A stretch of DNA of 64,000 nt, taken from positions 1 through 64,000 of the forward strand of contig JYJJ01000079.1 of the NCBI GenBank assembly GCA_003263775.1, in the 5' to 3' direction. Positions 27,989 to 38,109 of this stretch are shown piece by piece (within the stretch, counting starts at the first letter, position 1; every line of letters starts with the position of its first letter). The translations under genes and the position numbers were made by a program. The notes beneath the pieces were generated by a model, which was not told the origin of the DNA, did not search any database, and saw only the letters and a program-made list of their open reading frames with translations. Source of the stretch: Vibrio maritimus (GTDB lineage Bacteria; Pseudomonadota; Gammaproteobacteria; Enterobacterales; Vibrionaceae).

Positions 27989-28711
27989 ATGACATCTCGA
28001 GCCAGCACCGCTCTTGATAGCGCTCTAGAGCCCCGTACCAACGATGATGTGTCTAGCTATCGGTTGTTTCAACTGATTAGCCCATCTCTCCCTATCGGAG
28101 GTTTTACTTACTCTCAAGGGCTAGAATGGGCGGTTGAGGCGGGTTGGGTGAAAAACCGCGCTTCGATGGAAGAGTGGCTAGCGAACATGCTGTTTAGCAG
28201 TGTCGCCACGTTGGAGCTGCCGATTATTGACCGATTGTATCGAGCGATTCAAGCGTGTGACACAGCGACAATACACGATCTTTGTGAGCGGCTTTTTAGT
28301 AGCCGAGAAACGAAAGAGCTGCGCGCAGAAGAGAAACAGCGTGGTCTTGCGCTGAACACTCTATTAGGACGTTTGGATAATCGAGTTGATGGTATCGAAC
28401 TTGATGACTATTTACCTAACCAGCTACTTGGTTTATGTGTGGCTGCTGTGCATTGGCACATTGATGTCAAAGAGCTAAAGAAGGGGTACCTGTGGAGCTG
28501 GGCTGAGAACTTGGTGATGGCTGGTGTAAAGCTGGTACCGCTTGGGCAAACCGATGGGCAGCTAGCGTTAATTCACCTTTCGGATCAGTTTTCAAAAGCA
28601 TTAGAGATAGAACAACAGACGGAAGACTGGATGATTGGCAGTTTTACCCCTTCAGTGTCGATTGCCAGTAGTCTTCACGAAACACAGTACACAAGACTAT
28701 TCCGCTCTTAG
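27989..28711 (+). CDS. ureF: urease accessory protein UreF
   Basis: UreF, 240 residues, intact. It bridges UreD and UreG in the activation complex and gates the GTPase. The family block LFQLISPSLPIGGFTYSQGLEWAVEAGWV lies at residues 27-55; the C-terminal LRAEEKQRG and SWAENLVMAGVKLVPLGQTDGQ blocks are typical. An N-terminal extension of about 20 polar residues precedes the conserved core. Confidence 0.95.
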   Translation: MTSRASTALDSALEPRTNDDVSSYRLFQLISPSLPIGGFTYSQGLEWAVEAGWVKNRASMEEWLANMLFSSVATLELPIIDRLYRAIQACDTATIHDLCERLFSSRETKELRAEEKQRGLALNTLLGRLDNRVDGIELDDYLPNQLLGLCVAAVHWHIDVKELKKGYLWSWAENLVMAGVKLVPLGQTDGQLALIHLSDQFSKALEIEQQTEDWMIGSFTPSVSIASSLHETQYTRLFRS

Positions 28712-28794
28712 CCTAATGACGAGGCAGCAAATGATGAGCTGCCTCTTTAAAGCTAAGAGGCTAAGAGTGACAAAACAAAGGAAGAAATAGAAAC

Positions 28795-29429
28795 ATGACA
28801 AATACAACGGACAGTTATAAACAGCCACTGCGCATTGGTATTGGTGGCCCAGTAGGCTCAGGTAAAACGGCTTTGCTTGAGGTGTTGTGTAAAGCGATTC
28901 GAGATAAGCTCCATATCGCGGTTGTGACGAACGACATATACACCCAAGAGGATGCAAAGATCCTTACAAGAGCTGAAGCGCTCGAACCGGATCGCATCAT
29001 AGGTGTTGAGACCGGTGGCTGTCCACATACAGCTATTCGTGAAGATGCCTCTATGAACTTGGCTGCGGTTGAAGAGTTGGCTAAACGCCACAAAAATCTC
29101 GATGTGGTGTTTGTTGAAAGTGGCGGTGACAACCTAAGTGCGACTTTTAGCCCAGAGCTTGCGGATCTCACTATCTACGTGATTGATGTGGCAGAAGGGA
29201 GAAGATCCCACGTAAAGGTGGCCCTGGTATTACTCGTTCTGACTTGCTTGTTATAAACAAGATAGACCTTGCACCTTATGTGGGGGCGTCATTAGAGGTT
29301 ATGGAACAAGATACGCAGCGTATGCGACCAACCAAACCTTTTGTGTTTACCAATCTCAAAGAGAGCAAAGGTCTCGATACGATCATCGATTTCATCTTAA
29401 CTGAAGGTATGTTGGAGTTTCATAGTTAA
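28795..29429 (+). CDS. ureG: urease GTPase UreG (frameshifted)
   Basis: SIMIBI-class GTPase of about 211 residues after repair that couples GTP hydrolysis to nickel insertion. P-loop GIGGPVGSGKTALLE, switch TNDIYTQEDA, the nickel-binding CPH in GGCPHTAIREDAS, and ESGGDNLSATFSPEL are all seen. A base is missing in the G run near 29198; restoring it gives EKIPRKGGPGITRSDLLVINKIDLAP, the guanine-specificity motif NKID. The gene ends the urea operon. Confidence 0.95.
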
Positions 29430-29527
29430 GAATTTAAGGTTTCGCTTCTAATTATGCGGTCAAAGTTACACATAAGTGACGGTTCTGACTTACACTTTCG
29501 CTATGACACGCGATACGCAGGACCTTT

Positions 29528-29929
29528 ATGTTTCAAGCAAAATTGATGGTTTGGATAACGGCACTGGTGTTTTTGGGTTATGGCGTGCTGTTTTCTCTTT
29601 CTCCGAGTACCTTGTTTGAAAGGGTGACAGACAGTGCGCTGTTTTCCTATTCAGCGGCTATTGACGTGAGAGCAACCTATGGCGGTATGATGGCGGCTAT
29701 AGGCATCATTCTGGCGCTTTTGGTATTAAAGCAAGAGACTCTAAAACTCTCAGTTATTTCGGCTACTTTGCTAGCGGGTTTGATGGCAGTGACGCGTACT
29801 ATGGGCATTATCGCTGAACCACAGCCCAACGATACCATGCAGATCTACTTGATTACCGAGGTGTTTTTCACCCTTTGGGGGCTGTTTATCTTATGGAAGT
29901 TTCCCAAGCGGCGAATGTACTTTAAGTAG
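29528..29929 (+). CDS. DUF4345-like four-helix membrane protein
   Basis: A 133-residue integral membrane protein with four predicted helices (about residues 5-24, 47-67, 73-93, 103-124). The loop after helix one, PSTLFERVTDSALFSYSAAIDVRATYGGMMAA, matches the DUF4345 pattern. No function is known. It lies 98 bases after ureG on the same strand but ends at its own terminator; a separate promoter is likely. Confidence 0.65.
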   Translation: MFQAKLMVWITALVFLGYGVLFSLSPSTLFERVTDSALFSYSAAIDVRATYGGMMAAIGIILALLVLKQETLKLSVISATLLAGLMAVTRTMGIIAEPQPNDTMQIYLITEVFFTLWGLFILWKFPKRRMYFK

Positions 29930-29937
29930 CGAGTTAC

Positions 29938-29973
29938 AATGCCGGTCTCTAGTTTTAGAGGCCGGCATTTTTC
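29938..29973 (+). terminator. terminator after the DUF4345 gene
   Basis: ATGCCGG-CTCTA and its complement pair around the loop GTTT, with a T run after the stem. Confidence 0.85.
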
Positions 29974-30013
29974 TTTCAATCAAACTCGTTCACTATCTGG
30001 GTCATAGATAAAA

Positions 30014-31629
30014 TTACGCGAGTCTAAAGTACGTCAGTTGCTGTTTCAGCTCTTCGGCAGCGACAGCCATTTCTTGGGTTTGTGAGGCAAGCTGATTACT
30101 GGCTTGATTGATCTCTTGTGCGGATAAGTGAATGGTGGTGACATTTTCACTCATTTCGTTAGAGACCATACTCTGTTGCTCAGCGGCTGCCGCGATTTGC
30201 GCGACCATGTCATTCGCTCCATTGAGGTCATCAACCATGGATTCTAAGGTCGTTTTGGTATTGCTTGCTGCTGACACGCTAGCACTGATGCTGGCGTTGT
30301 TTTGCTCCATGACTCCTACCACCTCACTGGTTTTTTCCAGAAGCTCATTGATGGTGGTTTGAACTTGATTGGTAGATTGTTGCGTTCGACTCGCCAAGCT
30401 GCGTACTTCGTCCGCAACGACGGCAAATCCACGGCCTTGTTCGCCTGCTCGTGCGGCTTCAATAGCAGCGTTGAGTGCCAGTAGGTTGGTTTGCTCGGAG
30501 ACTTCTTGAATGACCTCCACCACATCACCTATGTTGTCGACCCCCAGCTTTAATGCCGTCATCAAGTGTGTGCTTTCTTCAATGGCGATAGATATAGCGG
30601 ATACTTCGTCAAGGGTAGAATCCATGCTCGCGCTGCTGGTGGTTGCGTGCTGGGCTGCACCACTGGTTTTCTCAGCACTTTGCTCTGCATTGTTGGCGAC
30701 ATCATTGATGGTGGCGACATCTCATTCATAGCGGTAGAGAGCTGTTCGAGTTGAGCATTTTGTGAGTCTAAGCTTTGCGCCGTCTCTTCACTTGTTGATG
30801 CGATACTTTCTGAGAGTCGGCTCGCTGTGTTGGCTGTAAGCGTCGCGGCTGACAACGTGTCACGTATTGTGCTTTGCATGTCACTTAGACCATGGCTTAA
30901 CAGCCCGATTTCGTCTTTGCGACTTTGAGATAGATTTGTCGTTAAGTCGCCATTTGCCATGCGTTTAAGGTCGCTTAGCAATCGCTGTATTGGGTTAACG
31001 ATGTTGTTGCCAATAACAAAGCTCGCAATCATCAGTATAGAGACACAGCCCACTGTAAAGGCGACTTGCTTGATCACCTGCGCGATGAAGTCCTCTTTAA
31101 TATCTGAGACAAACAGCCCGGAGCCTAATATCCAGTCCCACTCTGGAATATGCACAACATAAGAGATTTTGTCTTTAAGTTCGCCTTGTGGAGATAACCA
31201 AGTGTAATCGAGGAACCCCGCACTTTGGGTATTGGCAATCGAGGACATTTCTCGCCAATGATGCTTGCCAGCGCCATCGACGATATTGCTCATATCATTA
31301 CCGATAGACTCGGATCTGAGGGGATGTAATAGCAGTTTGTTCTGGCTGTTGGTAATCCAAAAGTAGTTGCTCTCATCGTAACGCATTGCATTGAGTGCTT
31401 GATTGGCGGCGCGTTGTGCTTGTTCTTGAGTGAGTGTAGGTTGATTGCGGTAATAATTGATAAGGGAAACAGCTGCTTCTACTTGAGCACTTAGTTTATT
31501 TTCGCGCTCAGCAAGTTGCTGACTTTGCTGAAGGTAAACATTAAAAATACCCAATGAGAGCATTAACAGTGCGGAAAGGATGACAAGGAATTGGAGTTTG
31601 GTTTTTATACTTATATTGTTGAGCTTCAT
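30014..31629 (-). CDS. sCache methyl-accepting chemotaxis protein (frameshifted)
   Basis: A transmembrane chemoreceptor of 538 residues after repair. TM1 (about 12-28), a periplasmic single-cache domain (NYFWITNSQNKLLLHP and SYVVHIPEWDWILGSGLFVSDI), TM2 near 190-210, a HAMP segment (NPIQRLLSDLKRMANGDLT), and the cytoplasmic hairpin with EQTNLLALNAAIEAARAGEQGRGFAVVADEVR. One base is missing near 30716, in AMNEMS|ATINDVANN. No NWETF-type pentapeptide is seen. Cache_2 receptors often bind small carboxylates; the ligand here is unknown. It is a paralogue of the receptor at 57829-59445, with the same restored length. Confidence 0.92.
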
Positions 31630-31806
31630 AACTAGCCTCTATGACATGATGTTCATAAAGGATAATGCTATCGCATCATAGTGTACGGTTTTAGTGCTCT
31701 TAGCCTAAAAAGATGGTCTGTACGTATTTGGTAGTAAAAAATGTAGGTGCGATCGAGTTATGAAGGAAAAAATGCGAGAAAGTTACGATTAAAGTGCGCA
31801 AAAGGT

Positions 31807-31839
31807 GAGATATATCAACTAGCTAGTTTGATATATCTC
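31807..31839 (-). terminator. near-perfect 33-base palindrome after the DUF3012 gene
   Basis: GAGATATATCAA and TTGATATATCTC pair around CTAGCTAG, itself self-complementary. On the minus strand the stem is followed by ACCTTTT. It is best read as the terminator of the DUF3012 gene, although its high symmetry would also suit a protein-binding site. Confidence 0.6.
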
Positions 31840-31847
31840 GCAAACAT

Positions 31848-32018
31848 TTATTTGAAAATGCAATGCTTCGCGTAGTCGCTAGCTTCGTTTGCAGTCCAGT
31901 CGCCTTTCGGTTTTTCCTGCATATCTTGGCACCATGCTTCGCTGCCAACTTCTGTACATGCTGCCAGTGCCATCACGCCGAGCACAACGAGCGCCCAACG
32001 ACTGAGTAATGTAATCAT
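31848..32018 (-). CDS. DUF3012 small lipoprotein
   Basis: A 56-residue lipoprotein too short for a default ORF list. The signal (MITLLSRWALVVLGVMALAAC) ends in lipobox LAAC with Cys21. The mature peptide EVGSEAWCQDMQEKPKGDWTANEASDYAKHC is the DUF3012 core, with two further cysteines that could form a disulfide. The family is conserved in Vibrionaceae and relatives without known function. The gene stands between the two chemoreceptor genes. Confidence 0.85.
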   Translation of the reverse strand: MITLLSRWALVVLGVMALAACTEVGSEAWCQDMQEKPKGDWTANEASDYAKHCIFK

Positions 32019-32437
32019 AATCCGATCCTTTGAGATGTCGTCCGTTTTATCCGGCGACTATGCCAAGCATGGTGGCTAAAAGCAACTCCTCCTTCAAATA
32101 AATGGATTCAATCTCATGCTTGAGAGTGATGGTTTTGGTGTGAAAAACTGACATTTGATAACAAACAAACCTCAAATATTAAATAATGATTAAATATTGT
32201 TCTGGTAAGCGTACGGTAATTAATTTTAGTTAAGTTTCTGCCGCAAATTAAGGTCCATTAAGGTTGTTTTAATGGCAAAGATATAGAATGGTATATTTAT
32301 TAATAGTAAAGAAATTAATCCATACGGTAAAATTAGTTCTTTTTATAAATTTCTTGTTTTATATGTTTGTCGCCTTAATATCAAAAGTATTAATATAATT
32401 TTGCGGCCTGTTTGCTGCGCTGTATTTAGGGAATGGA
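32019..32437. other. AT-rich intergenic region upstream of the FIST chemoreceptor
   Basis: No gene is supported. The sequence is very AT-rich between about 32150 and 32400, which fits a promoter region and perhaps nucleoid-protein binding. I see no convincing sigma-28 or sigma-54 element. Confidence 0.5.
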
Positions 32438-34425
32438 ATGTTGTTCAAGTTTAGGAAAAAAAACAGAGACACTGGTCAGTCGACGAATGAAGACGTGATA
32501 AAGGTCATTAATCTTGATGTGGCTTCACTGTCATCGCTTGATTCATCGGAGTTGCTGTTTAACACAAGCAAGCCTGCGTTGGGAATTGGATTTGTCCCCC
32601 ATGGCCACGATCTCAATCATATTCATCGCATACTTAGCAGGGTAGTCGATGGGCCATTGATTTTGACCTCAACCGCAGGAGAACTTTCTTCCAGTCATGA
32701 CAATCTCTATCTTGCGACGGGTCAAACGCAAACCATGGTGTTGCAGGTTTTCTCTCGAGAACTCATCAGTGATGTTGATACTCACACTGTGCCGCTTCCT
32801 TGTGATGACATTCAAAGTGGAGTGAGCCAAGTTCAGCCCTCAAGTCGCGTTTGCGAGATTGAAAAGCAGTTGGAAAACATAAGGCTAGCTTTTCCGCTAG
32901 ATCCAACAGACTGTTTCTCTATGACACTCGTCAATGGCTTAACAAACAATGAAAACTGGTTGATGGAAGCGGTCTATCAATCGGGTAGGTTTCCGATCCC
33001 GTTTGTTGGCGGTACCTCGGCGGGAAGTTTAAACTTTGATAGTGCACCGTTTCATGACGGAACATCAGTACGTCATCAACATGCGTTGCTCTGTTTTATC
33101 AAGCTCAATCCTGCCTATCAATTTCAGCTGTTCAAAACACAAAACTTTGAGCCTGCAGGGCGATCTTGGCTAATTGGCGATGCTAATCCGTCCCTTCGTT
33201 ATGTCAAAGGTGTTTTGTCGCCATCAAACATGGAAATAAAAAGTTTTCTCGATGAACTAGCGAGCCATTTCCGTTGTAGCGTAGAACAAGTAGAGCAACG
33301 ATTAACGGATTTTACCTTTGCGGTAAAAGTGAAAGGTGAATATTTTGTTCGCTCGGTAGCAAGCATTAATATTTCTGAAAGCAAAGTGCATTTCTATTGT
33401 GATACGCCCTTGGGAACTGAACTGCATTTAATGCGTAAGACGCCATTTGTAGAGCAGACAGATAGAGATTTTGTTCGTCAGTTGGTCAATGAAGATAAAT
33501 TGGTTGGCGGTATTTTGTTTGACTGTATCTTAAGGCGATTAAATAACAGCAAGATCTGAATAAACTCAGTAATTTTTCCGAACTACCGGTAGCGGGTTTC
33601 TCTACCTTTGGAGAGCTCTTTGGCGTCAATATTAACGAGACATTGAGCGCAATCTTCTTTAGTCGACGTGGAGAAGGTTTAGAGCAAGCACATGGCCAAT
33701 TCGTGGCTGATTATGCCTCTTATACTAATTACTTCTCACAACTTAAGTTGCGTTCAAATGAGCTGATGATGCGTATTCAAGACCGCTCATTGACTGACTC
33801 CATTGAAGCTATGAGCGTCGCGCATAAATCCAGTGAACTTACACAAAATTCAATCAGCTACATTGATCATATTGGTAATAACTCATCTGCCTTGTCTGCC
33901 GATACCAATCAGTTTAGTGGCACGGTTCGCTCATTGGAAAGTGAGGTCTTTGCTTTGCAGCAAAATATTAGCTCCGTGGAAAAAGAAGCCGAAAGTCTAA
34001 GAAGTGTGTTGTCGATCATTGATAAGATTGCTGAGCAAACTAACTTGCTCGCACTCAATGCCAGCATCGAAGCCGCGAGGGCAGGTGAGTACGGTCGTGG
34101 TTTCGCAGTGGTGGCTGATGAAGTACGCAATCTTGCGAAGAGTACCCAGCAGTCGCTCGATAACTCTCGCACCAGCGTTAATGCCCTGTTTGAACAGATG
34201 GACACCATCGCTGATGTCGTTAAAACAGTTGGCAAGCATATGCACGATGCGACAGCAAGAACTGAGACGATAGCGACGGCAATCCAAGACATCGACAACT
34301 TGGCGCGCGATACCAATCGACTGTTGGAAAATAGCCACAATATCGCCACCGAACTGCAAAGTATGGAGGCGAAGGCACAGCAGCATCAGCAAGATGTTGA
34401 AACGATACGTAGTCAGGTGAGCTAA
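32438..34425 (+). CDS. soluble FIST-domain methyl-accepting chemotaxis protein (frameshifted)
   Basis: A cytoplasmic chemoreceptor of 662 residues after repair. Residues 30-375 are a FIST sensor: N-terminal part LTSTAGELSSS and PFVGGTSAGSLNF, C-terminal part ending GFSTFGELFGVNINETLSAIFF. The chemotaxis signalling hairpin follows, with EQTNLLALNASIEAARAGEYGRGFAVVADEVRNLAKSTQQS. There are no membrane segments and no HAMP. One base is missing near 33549; without it, sensor and signalling halves read as two proteins. FIST domains are proposed to bind small ligands such as amino acids. The likely role is sensing of cytoplasmic metabolites and feeding the CheA-CheW array. Confidence 0.88.
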
Positions 34426-34444
34426 GCTAAGCGCCATTTCAATT

Positions 34445-34478
34445 AAGCTAGCAGAACATGATTTCTGCTAGCTTGTTA
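34445..34478 (+). terminator. terminator of the FIST chemoreceptor gene
   Basis: Perfect 12-base arms AAGCTAGCAGAA and complement around CATGAT, then TTGTT. Confidence 0.8.
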
Positions 34479-34510
34479 ACTAACGATAAAAACTTAACTC
34501 AAAAAGTAAC

Positions 34511-34525
34511 TAGACGACTGGTCTA
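34511..34525. promoter_or_regulatory. TetR operator, copy 1 (upstream of the tetR gene)
   Basis: TAGAC-GACTG-GTCTA, a palindrome with five-base arms. It is identical over at least 20 bases with copy 2 at 35203. It resembles NemR-type boxes (TAGACC...GGTCTA). Its position just before the regulator start implies autorepression. Confidence 0.85.
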
Positions 34526-34547
34526 ATTGTGTGTCATGATGCCTGCC

Positions 34548-35132
34548 ATGAATGCAAAGACCAATGAAACCCGCCAACATATTTTGGATGTCGGGTACGA
34601 ACTGATTTTATCAAAAGGCTTTACGGCGGTTGGACTGTCGGAACTTCTCAAGACAGCGGATGTGCCTAAAGGCTCGTTTTATCACTACTTCAAATCCAAG
34701 GAACACTTTGGTGAAGTATTGATAGCCAACTACTTCGAAGGCTACTTAGAGCGATTGAACGACTTTTTGTATGATAACCAGCTAAGTGGCTACGAGCGCT
34801 TAATGGGCTATTTTGCACGTTGGCTGGATGTCGAAAATGGTCGCTGCAATGCTCATAAGTGTTTGGTGGTGAAGCTTGGTGCTGAGGTTTCAGACTTGTC
34901 AGAGCCAATGCGCGCAGCTCTTCACAGTGGTGCGCAGCAGATTGTGAGCAGTATTGCTGATTGCATTGAGCAAGGTATTGCTGACGGCTCTATTACCTCA
35001 CAAGATAGCCAAATCACCGCGAGCATTGTTTACCAGCAATGGCTCGGAGCCAGCTTAGTAAGCAAACTCAGTCAAAATACGCTACAACTCGAACTAGCTT
35101 TGGCAGCGACACAGTCACTGCTTAAGCGATAA
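34548..35132 (+). CDS. TetR/AcrR family repressor (NemR/AcuR-like)
   Basis: A 194-residue TetR regulator. The N-terminal HTH reads GLSELLKTADVPKGSFYHYFKSKEHFGEVLI, and the ligand domain contains NGRCNAHKCLVVKLGAEVSDLS, like the YxAFN/NemR-type C-terminal families. The cysteines in GRCNAHKC are at the position where NemR and relatives use Cys to sense electrophiles; this is suggestive only. Starts at 34536 or 34539 are also possible. Identical operators before this gene and the next reductase gene define an autoregulated two-gene module for reactive aldehydes, quinones or enones. Confidence 0.85.
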   Translation: MNAKTNETRQHILDVGYELILSKGFTAVGLSELLKTADVPKGSFYHYFKSKEHFGEVLIANYFEGYLERLNDFLYDNQLSGYERLMGYFARWLDVENGRCNAHKCLVVKLGAEVSDLSEPMRAALHSGAQQIVSSIADCIEQGIADGSITSQDSQITASIVYQQWLGASLVSKLSQNTLQLELALAATQSLLKR

Positions 35133-35140
35133 ACAAAAAC

Positions 35141-35190
35141 ACCTGCTTAAATTCTGTCTATGCTATAGCAACAGGAAAGCAGGTTTTTTT
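35141..35190 (+). terminator. terminator of the tetR gene
   Basis: ACCTGCTT and AAGCAGGT form a stem with a 28-base loop, followed by seven T residues. It separates the regulator from the reductase, which then has its own operator and promoter. Confidence 0.75.
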
Positions 35191-35202
35191 AGAAATAATA
35201 AC

Positions 35203-35217
35203 TAGACGACTGGTCTA
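35203..35217. promoter_or_regulatory. TetR operator, copy 2 (upstream of the reductase gene)
   Basis: The same TAGACGACTGGTCTA palindrome as at 34511, with flanks TAAC and AT also shared. It lies 20 bases before the reductase start. Confidence 0.88.
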
Positions 35218-35236
35218 ATATTAAAAGGGAACCCCT

Positions 35237-36264
35237 ATGTCACAGAACAACAGAAGAATTGTTTTAGCCTCTCGCCCTGTCGGCGCACCGACACAAGAAA
35301 ACTTTCGCCTAGAGCAAGTTGATATACCACAGCCTCAGGAAGGCGAAATGCTACTCAAGGCCATTTACCTTTCATTAGATCCATACATGCGCGGCCGAAT
35401 GAGCGATAGTGAGTCATACGCAGAACCTGTAGCGATTGATGAAGTCATGGTGGGTGCGACCGTATGTCGTGTAGAACAATCTAACCATGCTCAGTTTGAA
35501 GAAGGCGAATGGTACTTGCTTACACGGGTTGGCAAGACTACGGGATTTCAAACGGTGAAGGCCTAGTAAAACTGGGTAAAACTCCGATGAACGCTTCATA
35601 CGCGTTGGGCATCATGGGTATGCCTGGCTTTACCGCTTACATGGGTCTGTTAGATATTGGTGCGCCAAAAGCGGGTGATACCGTTGTCGTGGCCGCGGCA
35701 ACAGGACCAGTGGGTGCAACTGTAGGTCAAATTGCAAAGCTGAAAGGCTGTAAAGTTGTAGGCGTTGCAGGTGGTGAAGAAAAATGTCGCCACGCAGCAG
35801 AGGTGCTGGGATTTGATGTTTGTCTTGACCATAAAGCCGATGACTTTGCCGCTCAACTTGCCAATGCATGTGATCAAGGGATCGATGTTTACTTTGAAAA
35901 CGTCGGTGGCAAGGTATTTGATGCAGTAATGCCACTTCTCAACACTGGCGCACGTATCCCAGTATGTGGACTTATCTCTCAGTACAATGCAACAAGCTTG
36001 CCTGAAGGCCCGGATCGCATGTCTGCACTGGTTGCTACATTGCTTATCAAGCGCATCAAGATGCAAGGCTTCATTATCTTTGACGACTATGCCCACCGCT
36101 ACGATGAGTTCGCCGCGCAAATGAGCCAGTGGCTAATGGAAGGCAAGATGCAATACAAAGAGCACCTAGTGAAAGGAATGGATCAGACAGTGGATTCGTT
36201 TATTGGTCTGCTAGAAGGCAAAAACTTCGGCAAGCTGGTGATTCAGCTTAATGATGTGGAATAG
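35237..36264 (+). CDS. NADPH-dependent CurA-type double-bond reductase (frameshifted)
   Basis: A medium-chain, zinc-free reductase of 342 residues after repair, close in length to E. coli curcumin reductase CurA (345). YLSLDPYMRGRM, the cofactor loop VVVAAATGPVGATVGQIAKLKGCKVVGVAGGEEKC and DVYFENVGG are the family signatures. It reduces alpha,beta-unsaturated ketones or aldehydes with NADPH. One base is missing near 35513, restoring EEGEWVLAYTGWQDYG. Control by the adjacent TetR fits induction by an electrophilic substrate. Confidence 0.93.
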
Positions 36265-36285
36265 GCTCCTGTTGGTTTGATTGTG

Positions 36286-36314
36286 AAGCGCTCAACTTGG
36301 TTGAGCGCTTTTTT
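36286..36314 (+). terminator. terminator of the reductase gene
   Basis: AAGCGCTCAA-CTTGG-TTGAGCGCTT followed by a T run: a perfect ten-base stem. Confidence 0.9.
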
Positions 36315-36604
36315 ATTGGTTCCTTTAATAATATCAGTGTCAATATAAAAATTAGCATTGAATTATTGTTGGGCTTACTGTTTTCTTTGTTATTAAAGTA
36401 TTTATTCGGTTTTGATTGGGTTATATATCAGTCGGTGTGGGTTGTTTGTCATTTGATATATTCAATCTGATGTTATCTATATGTGTAGTCCTTATGTGTC
36501 TTTGTTTTTTAATGAGTTTTATTTAAATTTATTTTTAGGTTTGAAAAACTAATTACAAAAACTAAGTTTATAAATGTCAGTTGGGCATTTATAAGGAACA
36601 CGCT
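36315..36604. other. AT-rich region upstream of the DUF1800 gene
   Basis: No gene is supported. The base composition is clearly more AT-rich than its neighbours and the region probably holds the promoter for the DUF1800/DUF1501 pair. No specific operator is recognised. Confidence 0.5.
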
Positions 36605-38103
36605 ATGGATGGTTTATCATATAAACAGGCGTCTAAGTTTCTCGACGCCGGTACAATGGGAATTAAGAAAGGAGATATTGAAAGACTTTTAACTATTAAT
36701 GATCGTAATGCTTGGTTGGATGAACAAATCAGCACTCAATGTGCTTCACACGTTGAACAAACGCTATATCAACAGCAACAACGTGGAGAGAGCACTGTTA
36801 CACAAGAGATGCGAGTGTGCGCATGGTTTGATTTAGCGCTTTGGGACGATGCTCAGCTTAGGCAGCGGGTGGCGTTTGCACTGAGTCAAATATTGGTTGT
36901 TGGTGACCGAGATGCGCAGTTGGCCCCTTACCCAGTGGAGCTGGCTCATTACTACGATTTGTTGAGTCAATATGCATTTGAAGATTACAAAACACTTCTT
37001 TATCACATAACACGCTCTCCTATTATGGGGCATTTTCTTACTATGGTTGGAAACTTGCCTTACTCAGAAACTGGCGTCAATCCAGATCAAAATTATGCTC
37101 GTGAGATCATGCAGCTATTCACATTAGGGCTCAACAAAGTGAATGAAGATGGCACGCTTGCTATTGATCCAGATGGCAATCCAATAGCTAACTATGATGA
37201 TGCCGATGTAGAAAACATGGCTCGAGTGTTTACTGGTTGGTTTATGTCGAATGGCAGTATGTCTGAACCGATGGTAGCCAATGATCTGTATCATGATAGT
37301 GATGCCAAATCGATTTTGGGTCAGGAGTTTCCGCGGGAGTTGGTGCTGAACAAGAGCTAGATAGTGTATTGAATTTATTAGTTAATCACCCCTGTACCGC
37401 TCCTAATATTTCAACTTTGTTGATTAAGCGATTTGTCACCTCTAATCCCGAGCCAGCTTATGTTCAGCGGGTAGCAAGAGTCTTTAAACAGACGGGCGGA
37501 AACCTTGGACAAGTTATTAAAGCAATATTACTGGATGATGTCGTATTAAGTGAACCCTCGCTATATCGTGCCAAACTAAGAGAGCCGATATTGGCTATGA
37601 CTTACCTATATCGTGCTTTGGACTGTAGACCTGGTGGTGGAGCCGATGTTACCCCAAATGCTATGCTTTACCAGGAAAGCTTTGGGCAATACCCCTTAGG
37701 AGCTCCATCGGTGTTTAACTTTTATTCCCCGGATTTCATACCTTCCGGTGAGCTAGGGGAGTTGGGGCTTTTTGCTCCTGAACTTGAAATCATCGATTGG
37801 AATCAAACGGTAAAAATGAGCAATATCGCATGGAAGCTAGTTACCGAAAATGGCTACAAAACGAGTTCAAATAGCTCCGCAGAACTCTATCCGGATGTCT
37901 CTGATTTTGTGAGTGTTGCAAGCGATTATCCTGAGTTGATATCACTTATTGCAAATCGTTTTTTTGATGGTGAAATCCCCTCAGATATAGCGCCAAGATT
38001 TGAAGGTCTATGGAATGCAAAAAGTGATAACAATAAGCCATATTCAATATCTGCAATGTTGTATTTTGCCTTTGTGTCACACCATTTTATGGTCGAGGAG
38101 TAA
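36605..38103 (+). CDS. DUF1800 family protein (frameshifted)
   Basis: A 499-residue protein after repair. The DUF1800 layout is clear: RQRVAFALSQILVV, then NPDQNYAREIMQLFTLGLNKVNEDGT and VENMARVFTGWFM, and in the second half NISTLLIKRFVTSNPEPAYVQRVARVF and APSVFNFYSPDFIPSGEL. One base is missing near 37335; the repair bridges LGQEF to ELDSVLNLLVNHP. I start at ATG 36605 (MDGLSYKQAS) behind AAGGAAC. No signal peptide is visible. DUF1800 genes are typically followed by DUF1501 genes, as here, six bases downstream. The function is unknown. Confidence 0.88.
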
Positions 38104-38109
38104 TGGGTT

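Noticed and set aside
17298..29429. Urea and urease block as a genomic island
   Set aside because: I find no integrase, tRNA, direct repeats or transposase at its edges and no clear composition change, so transfer is not supported here.
31655..31700. Sigma-28-like elements (TAAA and CGATA) upstream of the first chemoreceptor, minus strand
   Set aside because: The spacing is one base off the flagellar consensus and several positions mismatch; a missing base could explain it but I cannot show that.
33909..34437. Minus-strand frames of about 146 residues opposite the FIST chemoreceptor
   Set aside because: They mirror the conserved signalling hairpin of the plus-strand gene, with no start signal or family features.
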